The position numbers and the translations under genes are program-made. Positions 34,063 to 43,359 of a stretch of DNA of 64,000 nt are shown piece by piece. The stretch is from Mesorhizobium erdmanii USDA 3471. GTDB taxonomy: Bacteria; Pseudomonadota; Alphaproteobacteria; Rhizobiales; Rhizobiaceae. The stretch is taken from NCBI RefSeq assembly GCF_000472705.1, contig NZ_KI421454.1, positions 209,227 to 273,226 on the forward strand. Direction: 5' to 3'. Under the pieces are notes generated by a model. It was not told the DNA's origin, searched no databases, and saw only the letters and a program-made list of their open reading frames with translations. Each line of letters opens with the position of its first letter. Within the stretch, counting starts at the first letter, position 1.

Positions 34063-34965
34063 TCAGTTACTGCCGGCGAGGGTCAGGATTTCGTGGGCGC
34101 GCCGCACCACCGGCGGGTCAATCATCTTGCCATCGATTGCGAAGGCGCACAGACCCCGCCTTGCGGCATCCTTTTGAGCCGCGACGACACGGCACGCCCA
34201 ATCGAGTTCCTCTGTACCCGGCGAGAAAGCCTCGTTCAAGATGGCCAGCTGTGCCGGATGAATCGCCAGGGCGCCGGCAAAGCCAAGCCGTCGCGCATGC
34301 ATCGCGTTTTCACGGAATTTACGGGTGTCCGAGAACTCGCCGATGCTTCCAATAAAGCCCAGAGGGAGCAGTCCGGCCGCACGGGCAGCGAACAGAACGG
34401 CTAGGTTCGGAGCCAGGAGCAGGTCAAATTCCGGGGCGGCGCCAACAGCGGCACTGAAGTCTTCAGGACCAAGAGCCATTGCGACCATCCTTGGACTGGC
34501 CGAGGCAATAGCCGCGAGTCTTTGCAGTGCTCCCGGGGTCTCGATCTGCGCAAGGAACCGCATGGATCCCAGCGCAAGATTTCTCTCCTGTTCAAGTTCC
34601 GTTACGACGTTCGCGACCTCTGACACCCATTCCGCCGAATCCACCTTGGGGAGAAGGAGTGCGTCAACACCCGCCATGACGGCTGCGTCGAGATCGGCGG
34701 CTAGGGCGCGCATGCCACGATTCACGCGAACCAAAACCGACGCACCCCTACGACCAACCTTTGTAACGGATTCAGGAAGTTGCAGCCGTGCCTCGCTTTT
34801 CCGGTCTTGCGGGACCGAGTCCTCGAGGTCGAGTATGATGCCATCTGCACCGCGGTCATGCGCATTCTCCACAAACCGGGACACGTGGGCGGGGACAAAG
34901 AGCAGGGACCTCCAGCGCGGGAAGGAGGTCGCGCTAAGGACGATTGGAAGGGTGTCCCTGCTCAT
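34063..34965 (-). CDS. CitE-like lyase, probable citramalyl-CoA or malyl-CoA lyase
   Basis: 300 residues from ATG 34965, which has GGAGGA 8 bases upstream; the frame runs on to 35091 without support. TIM-barrel CitE/HpcH family features are RSLLFVPAHVSRFVENAHDR, ADGIILDLEDSVPQDRKSEA (metal-binding Glu/Asp), VLVRVNRGMRALAADLDAAV, ALLLPKVDSAEW, FLAQIETPGALQRL (metal-binding Glu) and MALGPEDFSAAVGA (metal-binding Asp). Such lyases cleave citramalyl-CoA to acetyl-CoA and pyruvate or malyl-CoA to acetyl-CoA and glyoxylate. Following a CoA-transferase gene, it completes the proposed route. Confidence 0.85.
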   Translation of the reverse strand: MSRDTLPIVLSATSFPRWRSLLFVPAHVSRFVENAHDRGADGIILDLEDSVPQDRKSEARLQLPESVTKVGRRGASVLVRVNRGMRALAADLDAAVMAGVDALLLPKVDSAEWVSEVANVVTELEQERNLALGSMRFLAQIETPGALQRLAAIASASPRMVAMALGPEDFSAAVGAAPEFDLLLAPNLAVLFAARAAGLLPLGFIGSIGEFSDTRKFRENAMHARRLGFAGALAIHPAQLAILNEAFSPGTEELDWACRVVAAQKDAARRGLCAFAIDGKMIDPPVVRRAHEILTLAGSN

Positions 34966-35087
34966 GAAAATGCTCCTCCTGTCGATTTTTAAGTGAGCGA
35001 GGCGGCTCTGACCTTCCTTGGCGGCCGGTTGGGCCGGATGGCGACAGCCGCGATGGTTTCGAAGTCGTGAGCGCGCACCGATAGGGC

Positions 35088-36239
35088 TCACGCGGAAGCG
35101 GCCCTAGGCCGTAAACGCGCTTGGATCTCCTCGCGGACAGTCTCCGTATGGGCGCCAAGAGCAGGGACAGGGCGCAGCAAGGCGCGCTCAGAGTTGAAGA
35201 TTGCAGCCGGCGCAATCGTTTCTACAGTTCCTTCAGGCGTGCCAACCTCAACCCTTCGAACGTGTGGATGCGTTGAAAGATCCGACACTTCGTTCAGTCG
35301 GCCATATGCCAAACCGGCCGCCTCAAGCTCCTGCATCGCCTCCTCGCAGGACAGTTCGGAAAAACGCCACTCGATGATCTCATCTAGACGAGCGCGGTTA
35401 CCGAGCCGCTCCATGTTGTCGGCAAATCCGGGTGCGCGTGTGAGTTCCTGCCGCTTGAGGAACTTCTCGCAGAAGTTCACCCATTCCCTGTCATTCTGGA
35501 CCGAGAAGATGACGTCTTTGCCGTCGGCGCAACGGTAGGCACCATACGGGGCCAGCGACGGGTGGTTAACACCACCACGCACCGTCCGGTAGCCGCTATA
35601 GTTGTGCTGCAGAACCGGTACGTTCATCCAGTCGGCGACGGCATCGAACAGCGAGACTTGTATGCCGGCACCCTCACCTGTCCGTTCACGGTTATACAGC
35701 GCCTGGAGGATGGCGCTATGCGCTGTCATGCCTGCGGAGATGTCGCAAACCGATACTCCCACCCGGGCGGGCCCATGTTGTGTACCGGTAATCGCGCACA
35801 GACCTGTTTCGGCCTGGACGATGAGATCGTAAGCCTTCAGGTGGGAAAACGGCCCTTCCTGCCCGAAACCGGAAATGTCGCAGGTGATCAGCCGAGGAAA
35901 GCGGCGACGCAGATCCGCAGATCCGAAACCCAGTTTTTCGATACTGCCCGGCTTCAGATTCTGGATAAAGACGTCAGCAGCGGCAACAAGGGTATCCAGG
36001 ACGGCGTGGTCCGCCTCCGATCTCAAGTCCAGACAAACCGACTCCTTACCCCGGTTAAGCCAGACGAAGTAAGCGCTCTGCCCCCGCACCAACTTGTCGT
36101 AGTTTCGGGCAAAGTCCCCTTCGGGCCTTTCGACTTTGATGACACGTGCGCCAGCGTCAGCAAGACGAGACGATGCATAAGGCGCAGCCACGGCCTGCTC
36201 CACAGCAACGACGGTGATCCCCTCCAGACAGTTCCGCAT
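35088..36239 (-). CDS. CaiB/BaiF-type (class III) CoA-transferase
   Basis: 383 residues. Class III landmarks are LADAGARVIKVERPEGDFAR, FVWLNRGKESVCLDLRSEAD, VFIQNLKPGSIEKLGF, ITCDISGFGQEGPFSHLKAY followed by D-L-I-V-Q-A-E-T-G with the catalytic Asp, and RERTGEGAGIQVSLFDAVAD. In this setting the acceptor is likely citramalate (succinyl-CoA:citramalate CoA-transferase) or mesaconate. It lies between the methylaspartate ammonia-lyase and the CitE-like gene, with short gaps (18 bases to the former). The acid substrate is inferred from neighbours only. Confidence 0.87.
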   Translation of the reverse strand: MRNCLEGITVVAVEQAVAAPYASSRLADAGARVIKVERPEGDFARNYDKLVRGQSAYFVWLNRGKESVCLDLRSEADHAVLDTLVAAADVFIQNLKPGSIEKLGFGSADLRRRFPRLITCDISGFGQEGPFSHLKAYDLIVQAETGLCAITGTQHGPARVGVSVCDISAGMTAHSAILQALYNRERTGEGAGIQVSLFDAVADWMNVPVLQHNYSGYRTVRGGVNHPSLAPYGAYRCADGKDVIFSVQNDREWVNFCEKFLKRQELTRAPGFADNMERLGNRARLDEIIEWRFSELSCEEAMQELEAAGLAYGRLNEVSDLSTHPHVRRVEVGTPEGTVETIAPAAIFNSERALLRPVPALGAHTETVREEIQARLRPRAASA

Positions 36240-36257
36240 CGTGACACACCGCGCTTT

Positions 36258-37511
36258 TCATCCAACGTGTTCGTCATGAGCCCGACGACGGTTCAGCATC
36301 GCCAGCAACCGGTTTTGTTCGTTCCCCACGATTGAAAATGCCTCGTCGACACCCATTCCGGGCTTAGCAAGCATCATGTCGGCCTGAGTTGCCACCGACA
36401 CGTGGACAGAAACCTGAGCGGAAAGATCCGTCTCGGTACAGCTGCCTCCTACATACGCTCCGACGTTGTTCGCCTTGCAAATGAGAACGGCACGCGCTGT
36501 GTCGGCAATTGAGCCGACGTCCGGCGTCTTGATTTGGACGAGATGCGCGGCCTTTGCTTCGGCAAAGAGCCGGATATCCTCAAGCGTGTTGCATCTCTCA
36601 TCCACGACAATGCGCGCACTGGAACCGCGGTCATCCAAAATGGATACGATCTGGGCGTAGTTCTCAATTTGAGTCTGTGTGGAACCAAAGTCCGCCGGCG
36701 ACTCAATGTTAAGCGCGAAACCCGGAACACTATCGGCAACCGTGCAGATAAAATCGGCAATCCGTTGCGGTTCCAGGCCAATTTCAAGGCCAATCCAGCC
36801 GTACACATCGAAGTGCAGCACCGGCTGGTACCCCGCATGGCCGATTGCGCGTATGCGCGCCGCAACCCACTTTGCAAACTCCATGAAGGTCTGGCCGTTA
36901 ACTCCGAATTTCTGCCGTGAGTTGATCAGGCCATGGGGAAGCACATCCACGGACTTCAATATCATCTTGTCTACATTGATCTCGCGAGCATCACCGCTCT
37001 GGCAGTAGATCGGGACCTTTCTCGTCGGCAGCGGCAGGTTAAATTCAGCGCATACAACCTCTGCCATGGTTCTGCGCTGGAGAAACGCCGCAGTTCGAAG
37101 CAGCGCCTGGCTGACGCCATACTCGATTGCCAGAGGTAGCCGCTTATGTTCGTGAAGATCGAGAACCTTCGCGGTAGCCTCAAGGTAACGAGATGCATCG
37201 ACCTCGAGAAGCCGCGGCGCGACAACGCGCGACGTTAAATCTGAGATTTGAGCAGTTTCAAATAAAGGATCACGTCCGCCAGCACCAGAATACTGAACGC
37301 CCATAATGTCACCCCAAACAACAGTGTCGTCGGTGAGCACAAGCCCGATGCTGAGCGAAAATGCTGGAACGCGAATGGACACGAATCCAGGCGTTATCGG
37401 TTCGTTGATATAGATGAAGCCGTCCTGGATTGCGCCAGCCCTTATAGCAGCTTGGTCGTCATAGAAAAATGCGCCATTGCCGGGAGCGAACAGCACGTCT
37501 TTGATCTGCAT
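36258..37511 (-). CDS. mal: 3-Methylaspartate ammonia-lyase
   Basis: 417 residues, enolase superfamily. Catalytic residues match the Clostridium tetanomorphum enzyme with an offset of three: H193 (VDVLPHGLIN), D235 (HFDVYGWIG), E270 (LNIESPAD), D304 (VVDERCNTLED), Q326 and K328 (HLVQIKTPD). It eliminates ammonia from (2S,3S)-3-methylaspartate to give mesaconate, with Mg2+. It is the first gene of the block, so transcription likely begins upstream at about 37520-37600. The usual partner, adenosylcobalamin-dependent glutamate mutase, is not in the window. Confidence 0.92.
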   Translation of the reverse strand: MQIKDVLFAPGNGAFFYDDQAAIRAGAIQDGFIYINEPITPGFVSIRVPAFSLSIGLVLTDDTVVWGDIMGVQYSGAGGRDPLFETAQISDLTSRVVAPRLLEVDASRYLEATAKVLDLHEHKRLPLAIEYGVSQALLRTAAFLQRRTMAEVVCAEFNLPLPTRKVPIYCQSGDAREINVDKMILKSVDVLPHGLINSRQKFGVNGQTFMEFAKWVAARIRAIGHAGYQPVLHFDVYGWIGLEIGLEPQRIADFICTVADSVPGFALNIESPADFGSTQTQIENYAQIVSILDDRGSSARIVVDERCNTLEDIRLFAEAKAAHLVQIKTPDVGSIADTARAVLICKANNVGAYVGGSCTETDLSAQVSVHVSVATQADMMLAKPGMGVDEAFSIVGNEQNRLLAMLNRRRAHDEHVG

Positions 37512-38049
37512 TTCACTTCGCTCGATCTCTTATGGAACTACCGCTGTTGGCGGCCCGCAAGCAATTCTTTTCGCAGTCTGCCTAGTATGCGCCATATGGT
37601 GTTGAGTTCGCCAATACAATGTTCCGGAGGGTGCCATCGTGTTTTCAGATAGCTGACGCCTGGCCGACATACAGCTCGCGACGGCAGGTCCGAGTTGCCG
37701 GCGCGCAGGCGCATCCATGCCGCCGAGCTCGGGCGTCTGCTCGTCACGGATGCAACGCCAAAGCCAAGCCTGCCGCATTGTCATGTCGATCCGCGACATT
37801 GGCGCGGTCACCGCGACCTCTTTCGTCACCACCATTGAGAAGCGGACAATTTCAAGAAGCCCCGCTTAGTTGACGCGGCTTGGTTGACGACCCGCGACTG
37901 CCATCCGGAGAAGTCGATTATGACGGCCATTTATCCCGGCGCAGCGATCACCAGCGCTTCCGTACCAGGCGGCGTCGGAACATCCTGACCCGTAGCTCGA
38001 CTGACGGCAGGTTGCGCACCTGGGGTCCCAGGCTCGGCGTTGACAATGC
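37512..38049. other. Intergenic, probable promoter of the methylaspartate block
   Basis: About 540 bases. The right side runs into IS481 debris; the left side lies upstream of the methylaspartate ammonia-lyase gene. A GG-N10-GC pair on the minus strand (TGGCGCATACTAGGCA) is a poor match to the sigma-54 consensus. No supported gene. Confidence 0.4.
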
Positions 38050-38404
38050 ATGCGGCGGGAGATGGACTTCAAGGGTCACGTCGCCTTGCCGGCCGGCCGG
38101 CTGCATCCACTCGCTGAGCCCGATGATCTTCGCGCTTCTCGGTCGCGCTGTCGGCCTGCGCCGACCAGATCACTGAGACTGTAAAAGCCCGGCTGATCAT
38201 CGCCTTCCGCCGCTACGGCCTGGCGTATCGCCACCGGCAATGGCCCGCCCTGGAACGATGGCGGCCGCAACGACTGCTGCCATCCCCAGACGCTCGCAAG
38301 GGCGAGCGCTTCCATCGTTCGTTAAAGGCCGAGTCCCTGCAGGGGCCGTCCTTCGAAGATATCGCCAAGGCCCAGGACGCATTCGATCGGTGGCGCCATG
38401 TCTA
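38050..38404 (+). pseudogene. IS481-type transposase, 5' part (interrupted)
   Basis: Frames switch several times: MDFKGHVALPAGRLHPLAEP, then NGPPWNDGG, then GERFHRSLKAESLQGPSFED and AKAQDAFDRWRHV-stop. This matches the DDE region of IS481-type transposases up to W-R-H-V-Y-N. The remaining part (YNAQRPHDALDGG) lies at 40476 on the same strand, 2.07 kb away, on the far side of the serine-recombinase element. Confidence 0.65.
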
Positions 38405-38431
38405 GAATCCTGTTTCATAACACCCATCTGT

Positions 38432-39940
38432 CTATGTCGTTGAAGGGAATAGGTTTTGCTGATCGGGGTGCGATCCCGCGGGGTATTTCGGGTTCTGTCG
38501 CGCGCGATGAACAATCTGCTGGGCCCGCGGCTTTCCAAGTTCTGATCGGCTGAAGATCCACGGGCCATCCGGCAAAGGATGAAGACTCTCGATCTCGCTG
38601 GCTTCGGCGGCAAGTCTGAGGGTCTTGGGTGCAACGCCAAGTAGGCGCGCCGCCTTGTTCAGGTTGAGCCATGGCTCGTTCCCATCCGGTGCCGGCCGGA
38701 AGACCGGGATCTTGTGATGCGATCTGTGTGCGGTGACCCGCTCCCGTGTCCAGCGATTGCCATGCCCGGTCACCAAGCCGTTGCGGTTGAGAATGCCGGC
38801 GATCAGATCATCGCTGGCGATCAGCACAGTTGCCGGATGGCTGCGATGATATCGGTGGAGGTGCTGTTGCGCTGTCCGCGCCGGCGCTTCGGCAGGCGCA
38901 GCTCGGTATGGGCGCCGCCAATCCAATGGATAAGCAGCACGATCTCGGAGGCTTTATCGTCGATATTGGCGACCACCTCCTGAATGACCGTGCGCACGAT
39001 GCGCTTCTTGAGCCCGGCGTCCGTCGTTGGCGCCGACCAGACAGCCTGAAGGTCTGTGGCCAGCGCCGTGATACCCGCCTTCATGGCTGTGAGGGATCAG
39101 CGCCAGCCATTCCTCGCGCGTCCTGCGTCGGATACCTGCTCGAACGGCGGATCGGCCAAATCCCGGCGCGACACGAGTTTTACCATAGGCGTAGGCGCCG
39201 CCGTAGATCGGGTTCTCGATCATCCGGTGGATGGTCGCATGGTTCGGCCTGCGCCAGACCACATCGCCGTTGTTGCGCTTGGCGGGCAAATCCAACCCAT
39301 GCTCGAGGAACCACATCAAGGCCTGACGGGCGCTGCCGAGCTCAGCAACCTTGTCGAACACCAGGGTAATGGATTCCTGCACACGCCGATCAGGATCCTT
39401 CTCAAGACGATCGCCGACCTTCGCGAAGCCGACAGGAGTTGCCACGACGAGTTCACCGCGCCGGGCCTTCTCGTAGCGTGCGGAAAGGGAACGCTGGCGC
39501 AGAAGATCGACCTCATACTCGCTGAGGCTCCCCTTCAGCCCCAATAGCAGCCGATCGTTGCCTTGCGGCGGCGCATAAACCGTCTCCTGGTCGACCAGCA
39601 CGGTGTCGACGACGCGGCACATCTCGATGAGCTGCTGCCAGTCGCGGCTATTGCGGGCAAACCGAGACACTTCTCGCGCCGCAACCGCACCGACCTTGCC
39701 GAGGCAGACCTCGGCGACCATCCGGTCGAAGCCGGCACGCGCGACGCCGCCGGCGGCAGAACGGCCGAGATCGTCGTCGATCGTCTCTACGCGAGACCAG
39801 CCAAGCGCCGTCAGGCGATCGCGCATCGCGTACTGAAGCATGCTGGTCTCACGATTGTGCAGGACCTGATGGGCTGACGACTGCCGCACATACAGGATCG
39901 CTTTACGCTCCAGATGCTGCGGCCTAATCTTCTCATGCAT
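38432..39940 (-). pseudogene. Large serine recombinase, internal deletion and frameshifts
   Basis: The N-terminal resolvase domain is intact (AILYVRQSSAHQVLHNRETS with the catalytic Ser; ARAGFDRMVAEVCLGKVGAV; REVSRFARNSRDWQQLIEMC), followed by the recombinase domain (RRPNHATIHRMIENPIYGGA, TREEWLALIPHSHEG). After HEG, at about 39090, the zinc-ribbon region is missing and the text resumes in another frame at ALATDLQAVWSAPTTDAGLK through RLPKRRRGQRNSTS. A second break at about 38840 leads to RNGLVTGHGNRWTRERVTAH and WLNLNKAARLLGVAPKTLRL, the C-terminus. Not functional as read. Confidence 0.75.
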
Positions 39941-40130
39941 CATGATCCGGGCCCTCCCGTTGTACGGCACTCTCGCCGTCGACGTGCCCGAGGATCAGGC
40001 TGACCATCAGCTTCGTCACTGATCGGCGCGTCGCGGCCGGCAGCGCCTGCCATTGCGGCGTCTGCACCGTGTTGGCGTCGTTCGGCTTCGAGAACAGATC
40101 GAACTGGTATGTCGTGGGCTGGCGCGGCAT
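39933..40130 (-). CDS. Small protein preceding the serine recombinase
   Basis: 65 residues (MPRQPTTYQFDLFSKPNDAN, LPAATRRSVTKLMVSLILGH, ending REGPDHDA). Its stop overlaps the recombinase start. The central helix LPAATRRSVTKLMVSLIL resembles small proteins found immediately before recombinases of this type. The function is unknown. Confidence 0.5.
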   Translation of the reverse strand: MPRQPTTYQFDLFSKPNDANTVQTPQWQALPAATRRSVTKLMVSLILGHVDGESAVQREGPDHDA

Positions 40131-40139
40131 GGACGTCTC

Positions 40140-40449
40140 TCCGATTCGCGTGAGAGCCCGATGCTGCGCCCATCTCCGGCGATTGCGATGGGGCGCCGGT
40201 GTCGAGGAGCAGCTTCGCCAGGGTGCCCAGCGCGGCAAGGTCGACGTGCGGAGCAGTCGTGATGCGCCAACTCTTACTGAGGATCCGATAGAACATCCAA
40301 GCCGGGACCTCCAACCACCGATCCGAGGCCTGGCCGAAAACGCTACAGCGGAAGACTGCTGCGTCATTCCGATCGATCACTTCGTGAATATGGACTTGGC
40401 GACCCGCCCAAGGATGCCATGGATAGAGAAGCTCGCGCTCCGGGCCGGT
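40140..40449 (-). pseudogene. Unknown recombinase-associated protein, no clear start or stop
   Basis: The frame reads ERELLYPWHPWAGRQVHIHE, VFRCSVFGQASDRWLEVPAW and PHVDLAALGTLAKLL. I recall a protein of this kind upstream of similar recombinase genes. No ATG precedes the conserved start and the frame runs through the next gene without a stop at the expected place, so it is probably damaged. Function unknown. Confidence 0.4.
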
Positions 40450-40475
40450 CCCGTGGGTGTTGCGTCGCTGAGTTG

Positions 40476-40775
40476 TACAACGCCCAGCGTCCCCACGATG
40501 CTCTGGACGGCGGTGTGCAACTCGACCGCTATCAGGTCTCGCCGCGCCAGTATCGCGACAGGGTCGAGCTGAATACGCCAAGGACGATCTCATCCGCCAC
40601 GACCAGCAGCACGGCTTCGTCTCCAAGCTTGATGGCCCCATGCGCTTGTGCAGGACTTTTCGCAGGAGAGCGTCGCCTTCAGGCCACCGCCACAGACGGC
40701 GTCTTCGACGCATGGTTCAGACATCAGAAAATAGAAACCATCGACCTCAACACCTGGCTCGATAGCATGCAAAAC
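40476..40775 (+). pseudogene. IS481-type transposase, 3' part
   Basis: Starts YNAQRPHDALDGGVQLDRYQ and continues SPRQYRDRVE, then in a shifted frame to DGVFDAWFRHQKIETIDL. It is the continuation of the transposase cut at 38404. Frameshifts at about 40580 and 40690 show decay after or before the insertion. Confidence 0.6.
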
Positions 40776-40835
40776 TGTTCGCGATGTCCTCGCCCACCTG
40801 TTCGCGATGCCCCGGCCCGGGGCCGCAGATTGTGC

Positions 40836-42062
40836 CTATTCGTCAAGGGCGGTCGGAAATGGCGTGATCGACCAGCCGACTAAGTCTGCGGCATGGTGAA
40901 GTATCGCCTCGGTTTCAGCAAGGGTGGGAGAAACCGCGATGACATACCCGATGGAGTCTCGGCAATTGCCTTCCCTAACGATCGGCGTCTTGGGTTTAAC
41001 ATAGAATTTGACTTCGGCGACACCCGATACAGCAGCCGCCTCACTGTCGCCACTGATCCAATCAAGGGTGCCATCGCTATCAGCAACCAATTTCCGTGCT
41101 GCCGCAACGTGCGAATGCCTTCTGCGCAAATTCCATTCCTCGCCGATGACAAGCTTGATATGCTCGGTGATGAGATCGACACCGCAAGCTAGCTGAACCA
41201 GTTGAGGATCGGGCGCGCCAGCAAGTCGCGGATTGACTTCAATGACGACTGGGCCACGCTTCGTCCACCGGAGTTCAATGCACGTTGGTCCCCAACCCAG
41301 GCCGAGAGCTCGCAAACTGTTTTTCGAAACATCGGCGATACGGTCATGCTCGTCATCAGTCAGCGGGGCCGGAAAGATCAACTTACGGAAGACAAAATGG
41401 GGCGGGGGGCCGAAGTCAGCGGCGGTAATTCCAATGACCTCACTTCCCATTATCTCAGCAATATAGTGAGGGCCTTGTGCGAATTCTTCGACCAGTATCC
41501 TCGGCGAAGACCGCCATACGTGCTCTCCGCCCAATAGATAGGCCGTATGCTCGGCCAACTCATCGACGCTGCGGCACAGTCGGACACCGATGCTGCCGAT
41601 GCCCACCGCGGGCTTCACAACCACCGGCAGGCCGATCTCCGCGGCAGAGTTCTCCACGGCCGTCGCATTCTCGGCCACGCGGTGAGCAGGTATCGGAACG
41701 CTGGCCTCGCCGAGGAGCTGGCGCTGAGTAACTTTGTCGTAGCATCGTTCAATCGATGCGGGGTTCGGTCCTGGTAGATCGAAATGCCGGCAGAGCTTGC
41801 CAACCGTCGCATAGACCGACTCCTGGGCGCTCGTAATGCCAGCAATATCATAGGTCGCACTTAGCCGGGAACATTCGCCGATCAGGGCATCAACATTGTC
41901 TGTATCGACACCGATCACCTCAATTCCTTCCGCCCCAAGATAGTCGTACTGAGCTGGATCCGCCGACAGGGCAATTGGATGAAGCCCAAGACGCTGGGCC
42001 GCTTGGACGTATCGCAGCATATTGCTTTCGCCTTCAACCAGGACGAGCGCTCTTCTTGCCAT
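40836..42062 (-). CDS. ATP-grasp ligase
   Basis: 408 residues from ATG 42062 (GGGAGT about 9 bases upstream), starting MARRALVLVEGESNMLRYVQ. ATP-grasp landmarks are YDKVTQRQLLGEASVPIPAH, LPVVVKPAVGIGSIGVRLCR (nucleotide-binding Lys and loop), RILVEEFAQGPHYIAEIMGS, and GPTCIELRWTKRGPVVIEVN with E-V-N-P-R (Mg2+ ligands). Such enzymes join a carboxylate to an amine through an acyl phosphate; relatives include amino acid ligases. No partner gene adjoins it, and the substrate is not readable. A segment upstream of it resembles the one upstream of the arsR-glyA operon. Confidence 0.82.
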   Translation of the reverse strand: MARRALVLVEGESNMLRYVQAAQRLGLHPIALSADPAQYDYLGAEGIEVIGVDTDNVDALIGECSRLSATYDIAGITSAQESVYATVGKLCRHFDLPGPNPASIERCYDKVTQRQLLGEASVPIPAHRVAENATAVENSAAEIGLPVVVKPAVGIGSIGVRLCRSVDELAEHTAYLLGGEHVWRSSPRILVEEFAQGPHYIAEIMGSEVIGITAADFGPPPHFVFRKLIFPAPLTDDEHDRIADVSKNSLRALGLGWGPTCIELRWTKRGPVVIEVNPRLAGAPDPQLVQLACGVDLITEHIKLVIGEEWNLRRRHSHVAAARKLVADSDGTLDWISGDSEAAAVSGVAEVKFYVKPKTPIVREGNCRDSIGYVIAVSPTLAETEAILHHAADLVGWSITPFPTALDE

Positions 42063-42144
42063 TGGCTGGTAACTCCCACGTTGCGTGCTGTACGGCGGTG
42101 TCGCGTAGACCGGCACAGCTTTCTTGGCGGACCTCAAACCTTGC

Positions 42145-42240
42145 GCTGAACCTACCATTGGCCGTGATCGACGGTCGTAAAAGTTCTGTGAAATTGTTGG
42201 AAGGTTTTGTTGTAGCGGCTGACTCAGGAACGATCATGAC
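42145..42240 (-). repeat. Upstream segment shared with 21345-21440
   Basis: See the matching entry near 21345. This copy starts about 80 bases before the ATP-grasp start. In minus-strand translation it reads SNNFTELLRPSITANG with stops absent from 42249 to 42034, so a small protein of about 70 residues overlapping the ATP-grasp start is conceivable. Confidence 0.5.
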
Positions 42241-43359
42241 CCGTGGCATGACGTCAGCATTGGTCGTCCTGCTCTCCGGCCTTGGCCGGCTTGACGCACT
42301 TCTGCGGCAAGGCAGCCCGACAGTTACATTCCGAACGCGCTATGCGTGCTCGGTCCGGCCTCGCACAAAGTGTCTTGACCCCGCGCGTTGGACGGCACGA
42401 TCCTTGATCGTGGGATGCCCAAAGGCCGAATTGCGATGATTTATCGGCCTCGGTGATGAGTTTGCGCCGCGCATGACTAAATTTAGGCCGATATGCGCCA
42501 GAGTGCATTTCTACCTGAAGCTGTTCGAGGAAGCGCGCTCACCCTTCTGCCCGGATGCGCCCCAAAGCCATCCCGTCGAGCCCAGTTGTTCGTCCGCTCG
42601 ATGCGCACATGGTATTTCCGCATAGATCATGTCCCCGAGCAAGCGGGCGGAGGCGGCCATGCGGTCGCTGGAATAGTTCGATGCCGAGCATCGCCTCGAG
42701 TGCGCCAGCGGATTCCTCTACAATCTGGATGAATATGCTCCGGAACTCCGACCACGGCTGACTTGGCCCGGCGCTCGGTCTGCTCATCGAATTGCGGGTC
42801 TTCGCACAGGAGTTATTCACAGGCGCAATCGCGGCCGCCATCGCGAATTTAGCGGAGTGCTGTGGCCGCTCGTTGCGGGCGGGGGGGGCCACCTATGGCC
42901 GGTCGCCTTGCTGCGTCGAAGCCGCGACGCTTGACTTTCGGTCCAGAGCTGCGCTGGCCTTCCTCCCGACAATGATACGTGGCGAGTCAATCAATGGATC
43001 GAAAATGCCATGAACAGCGAACTGGCATCCCTTGCACAGAGACTGTCCAGGCGGCGCTCACCCAGCCCTGGCACGAGCCCTGTCGAAGGCCAGATCAACC
43101 GCCAAGACGGTCAGTCGCGCCAGTTTCGGTCATCCATTACGATTCTACGAACCGCAGGTTCGCGCTCAGCCCAGATTCCATTGAGGACGTCGTCGGAAGG
43201 CCATTCAGAAACGATGAATTAGGGTGCCGCGCATCGCACCGCAGCGTAGTGAAGAATTCAGCCTTTCTGAAGCGATGCAGCAGCTCGCCCTATTCCAGAG
43301 ATGTCCATCACCGAGAGTCTCTTTTTCAAGCGCGAGCGACTACTGCCTGAGATTCTAGT
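42241..43359. other. Gene-poor stretch with a LysR remnant
   Basis: About 1.1 kb between the ATP-grasp leader and the matR stop. The only recognisable item is a minus-strand piece at 42629-42718 (SAGALEAMLGIELFQRPHGR followed by LRPLARG) that matches the wing of a LysR winged helix. Other open frames have no domain or ribosome site. Confidence 0.45.
42629..42718 (-). pseudogene. LysR-type HTH remnant
   Basis: ALEAMLGIELFQRPHGRLRP matches the recognition helix end and wing of LysR proteins (LExxLGxxLFxRxxxGxxxT). No N-terminal helix or effector domain is preserved. Confidence 0.45.

Larger units (their letters stand above)
38404..40476 (-). mobile_element. Serine-recombinase element inserted in an IS481-type gene
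   Basis: Transposase codons break at GTC-TA on the left (38404) and resume at TA-CAAC on the right (40476), so both ends share the dinucleotide TA. The 2.07 kb between carries, all on the minus strand, an unknown protein, a 65-codon protein and a large serine recombinase. A two-base shared core at the ends is what serine recombinases leave. The element is itself damaged by a deletion in the recombinase gene. Confidence 0.6.

Noticed and set aside
37530..37600. Sigma-54 promoter before the methylaspartate ammonia-lyase gene
   Set aside because: The GG-N10-GC spacing occurs but flanking bases (TGGCGC and AGGCA) are poor; left as unassigned promoter region.
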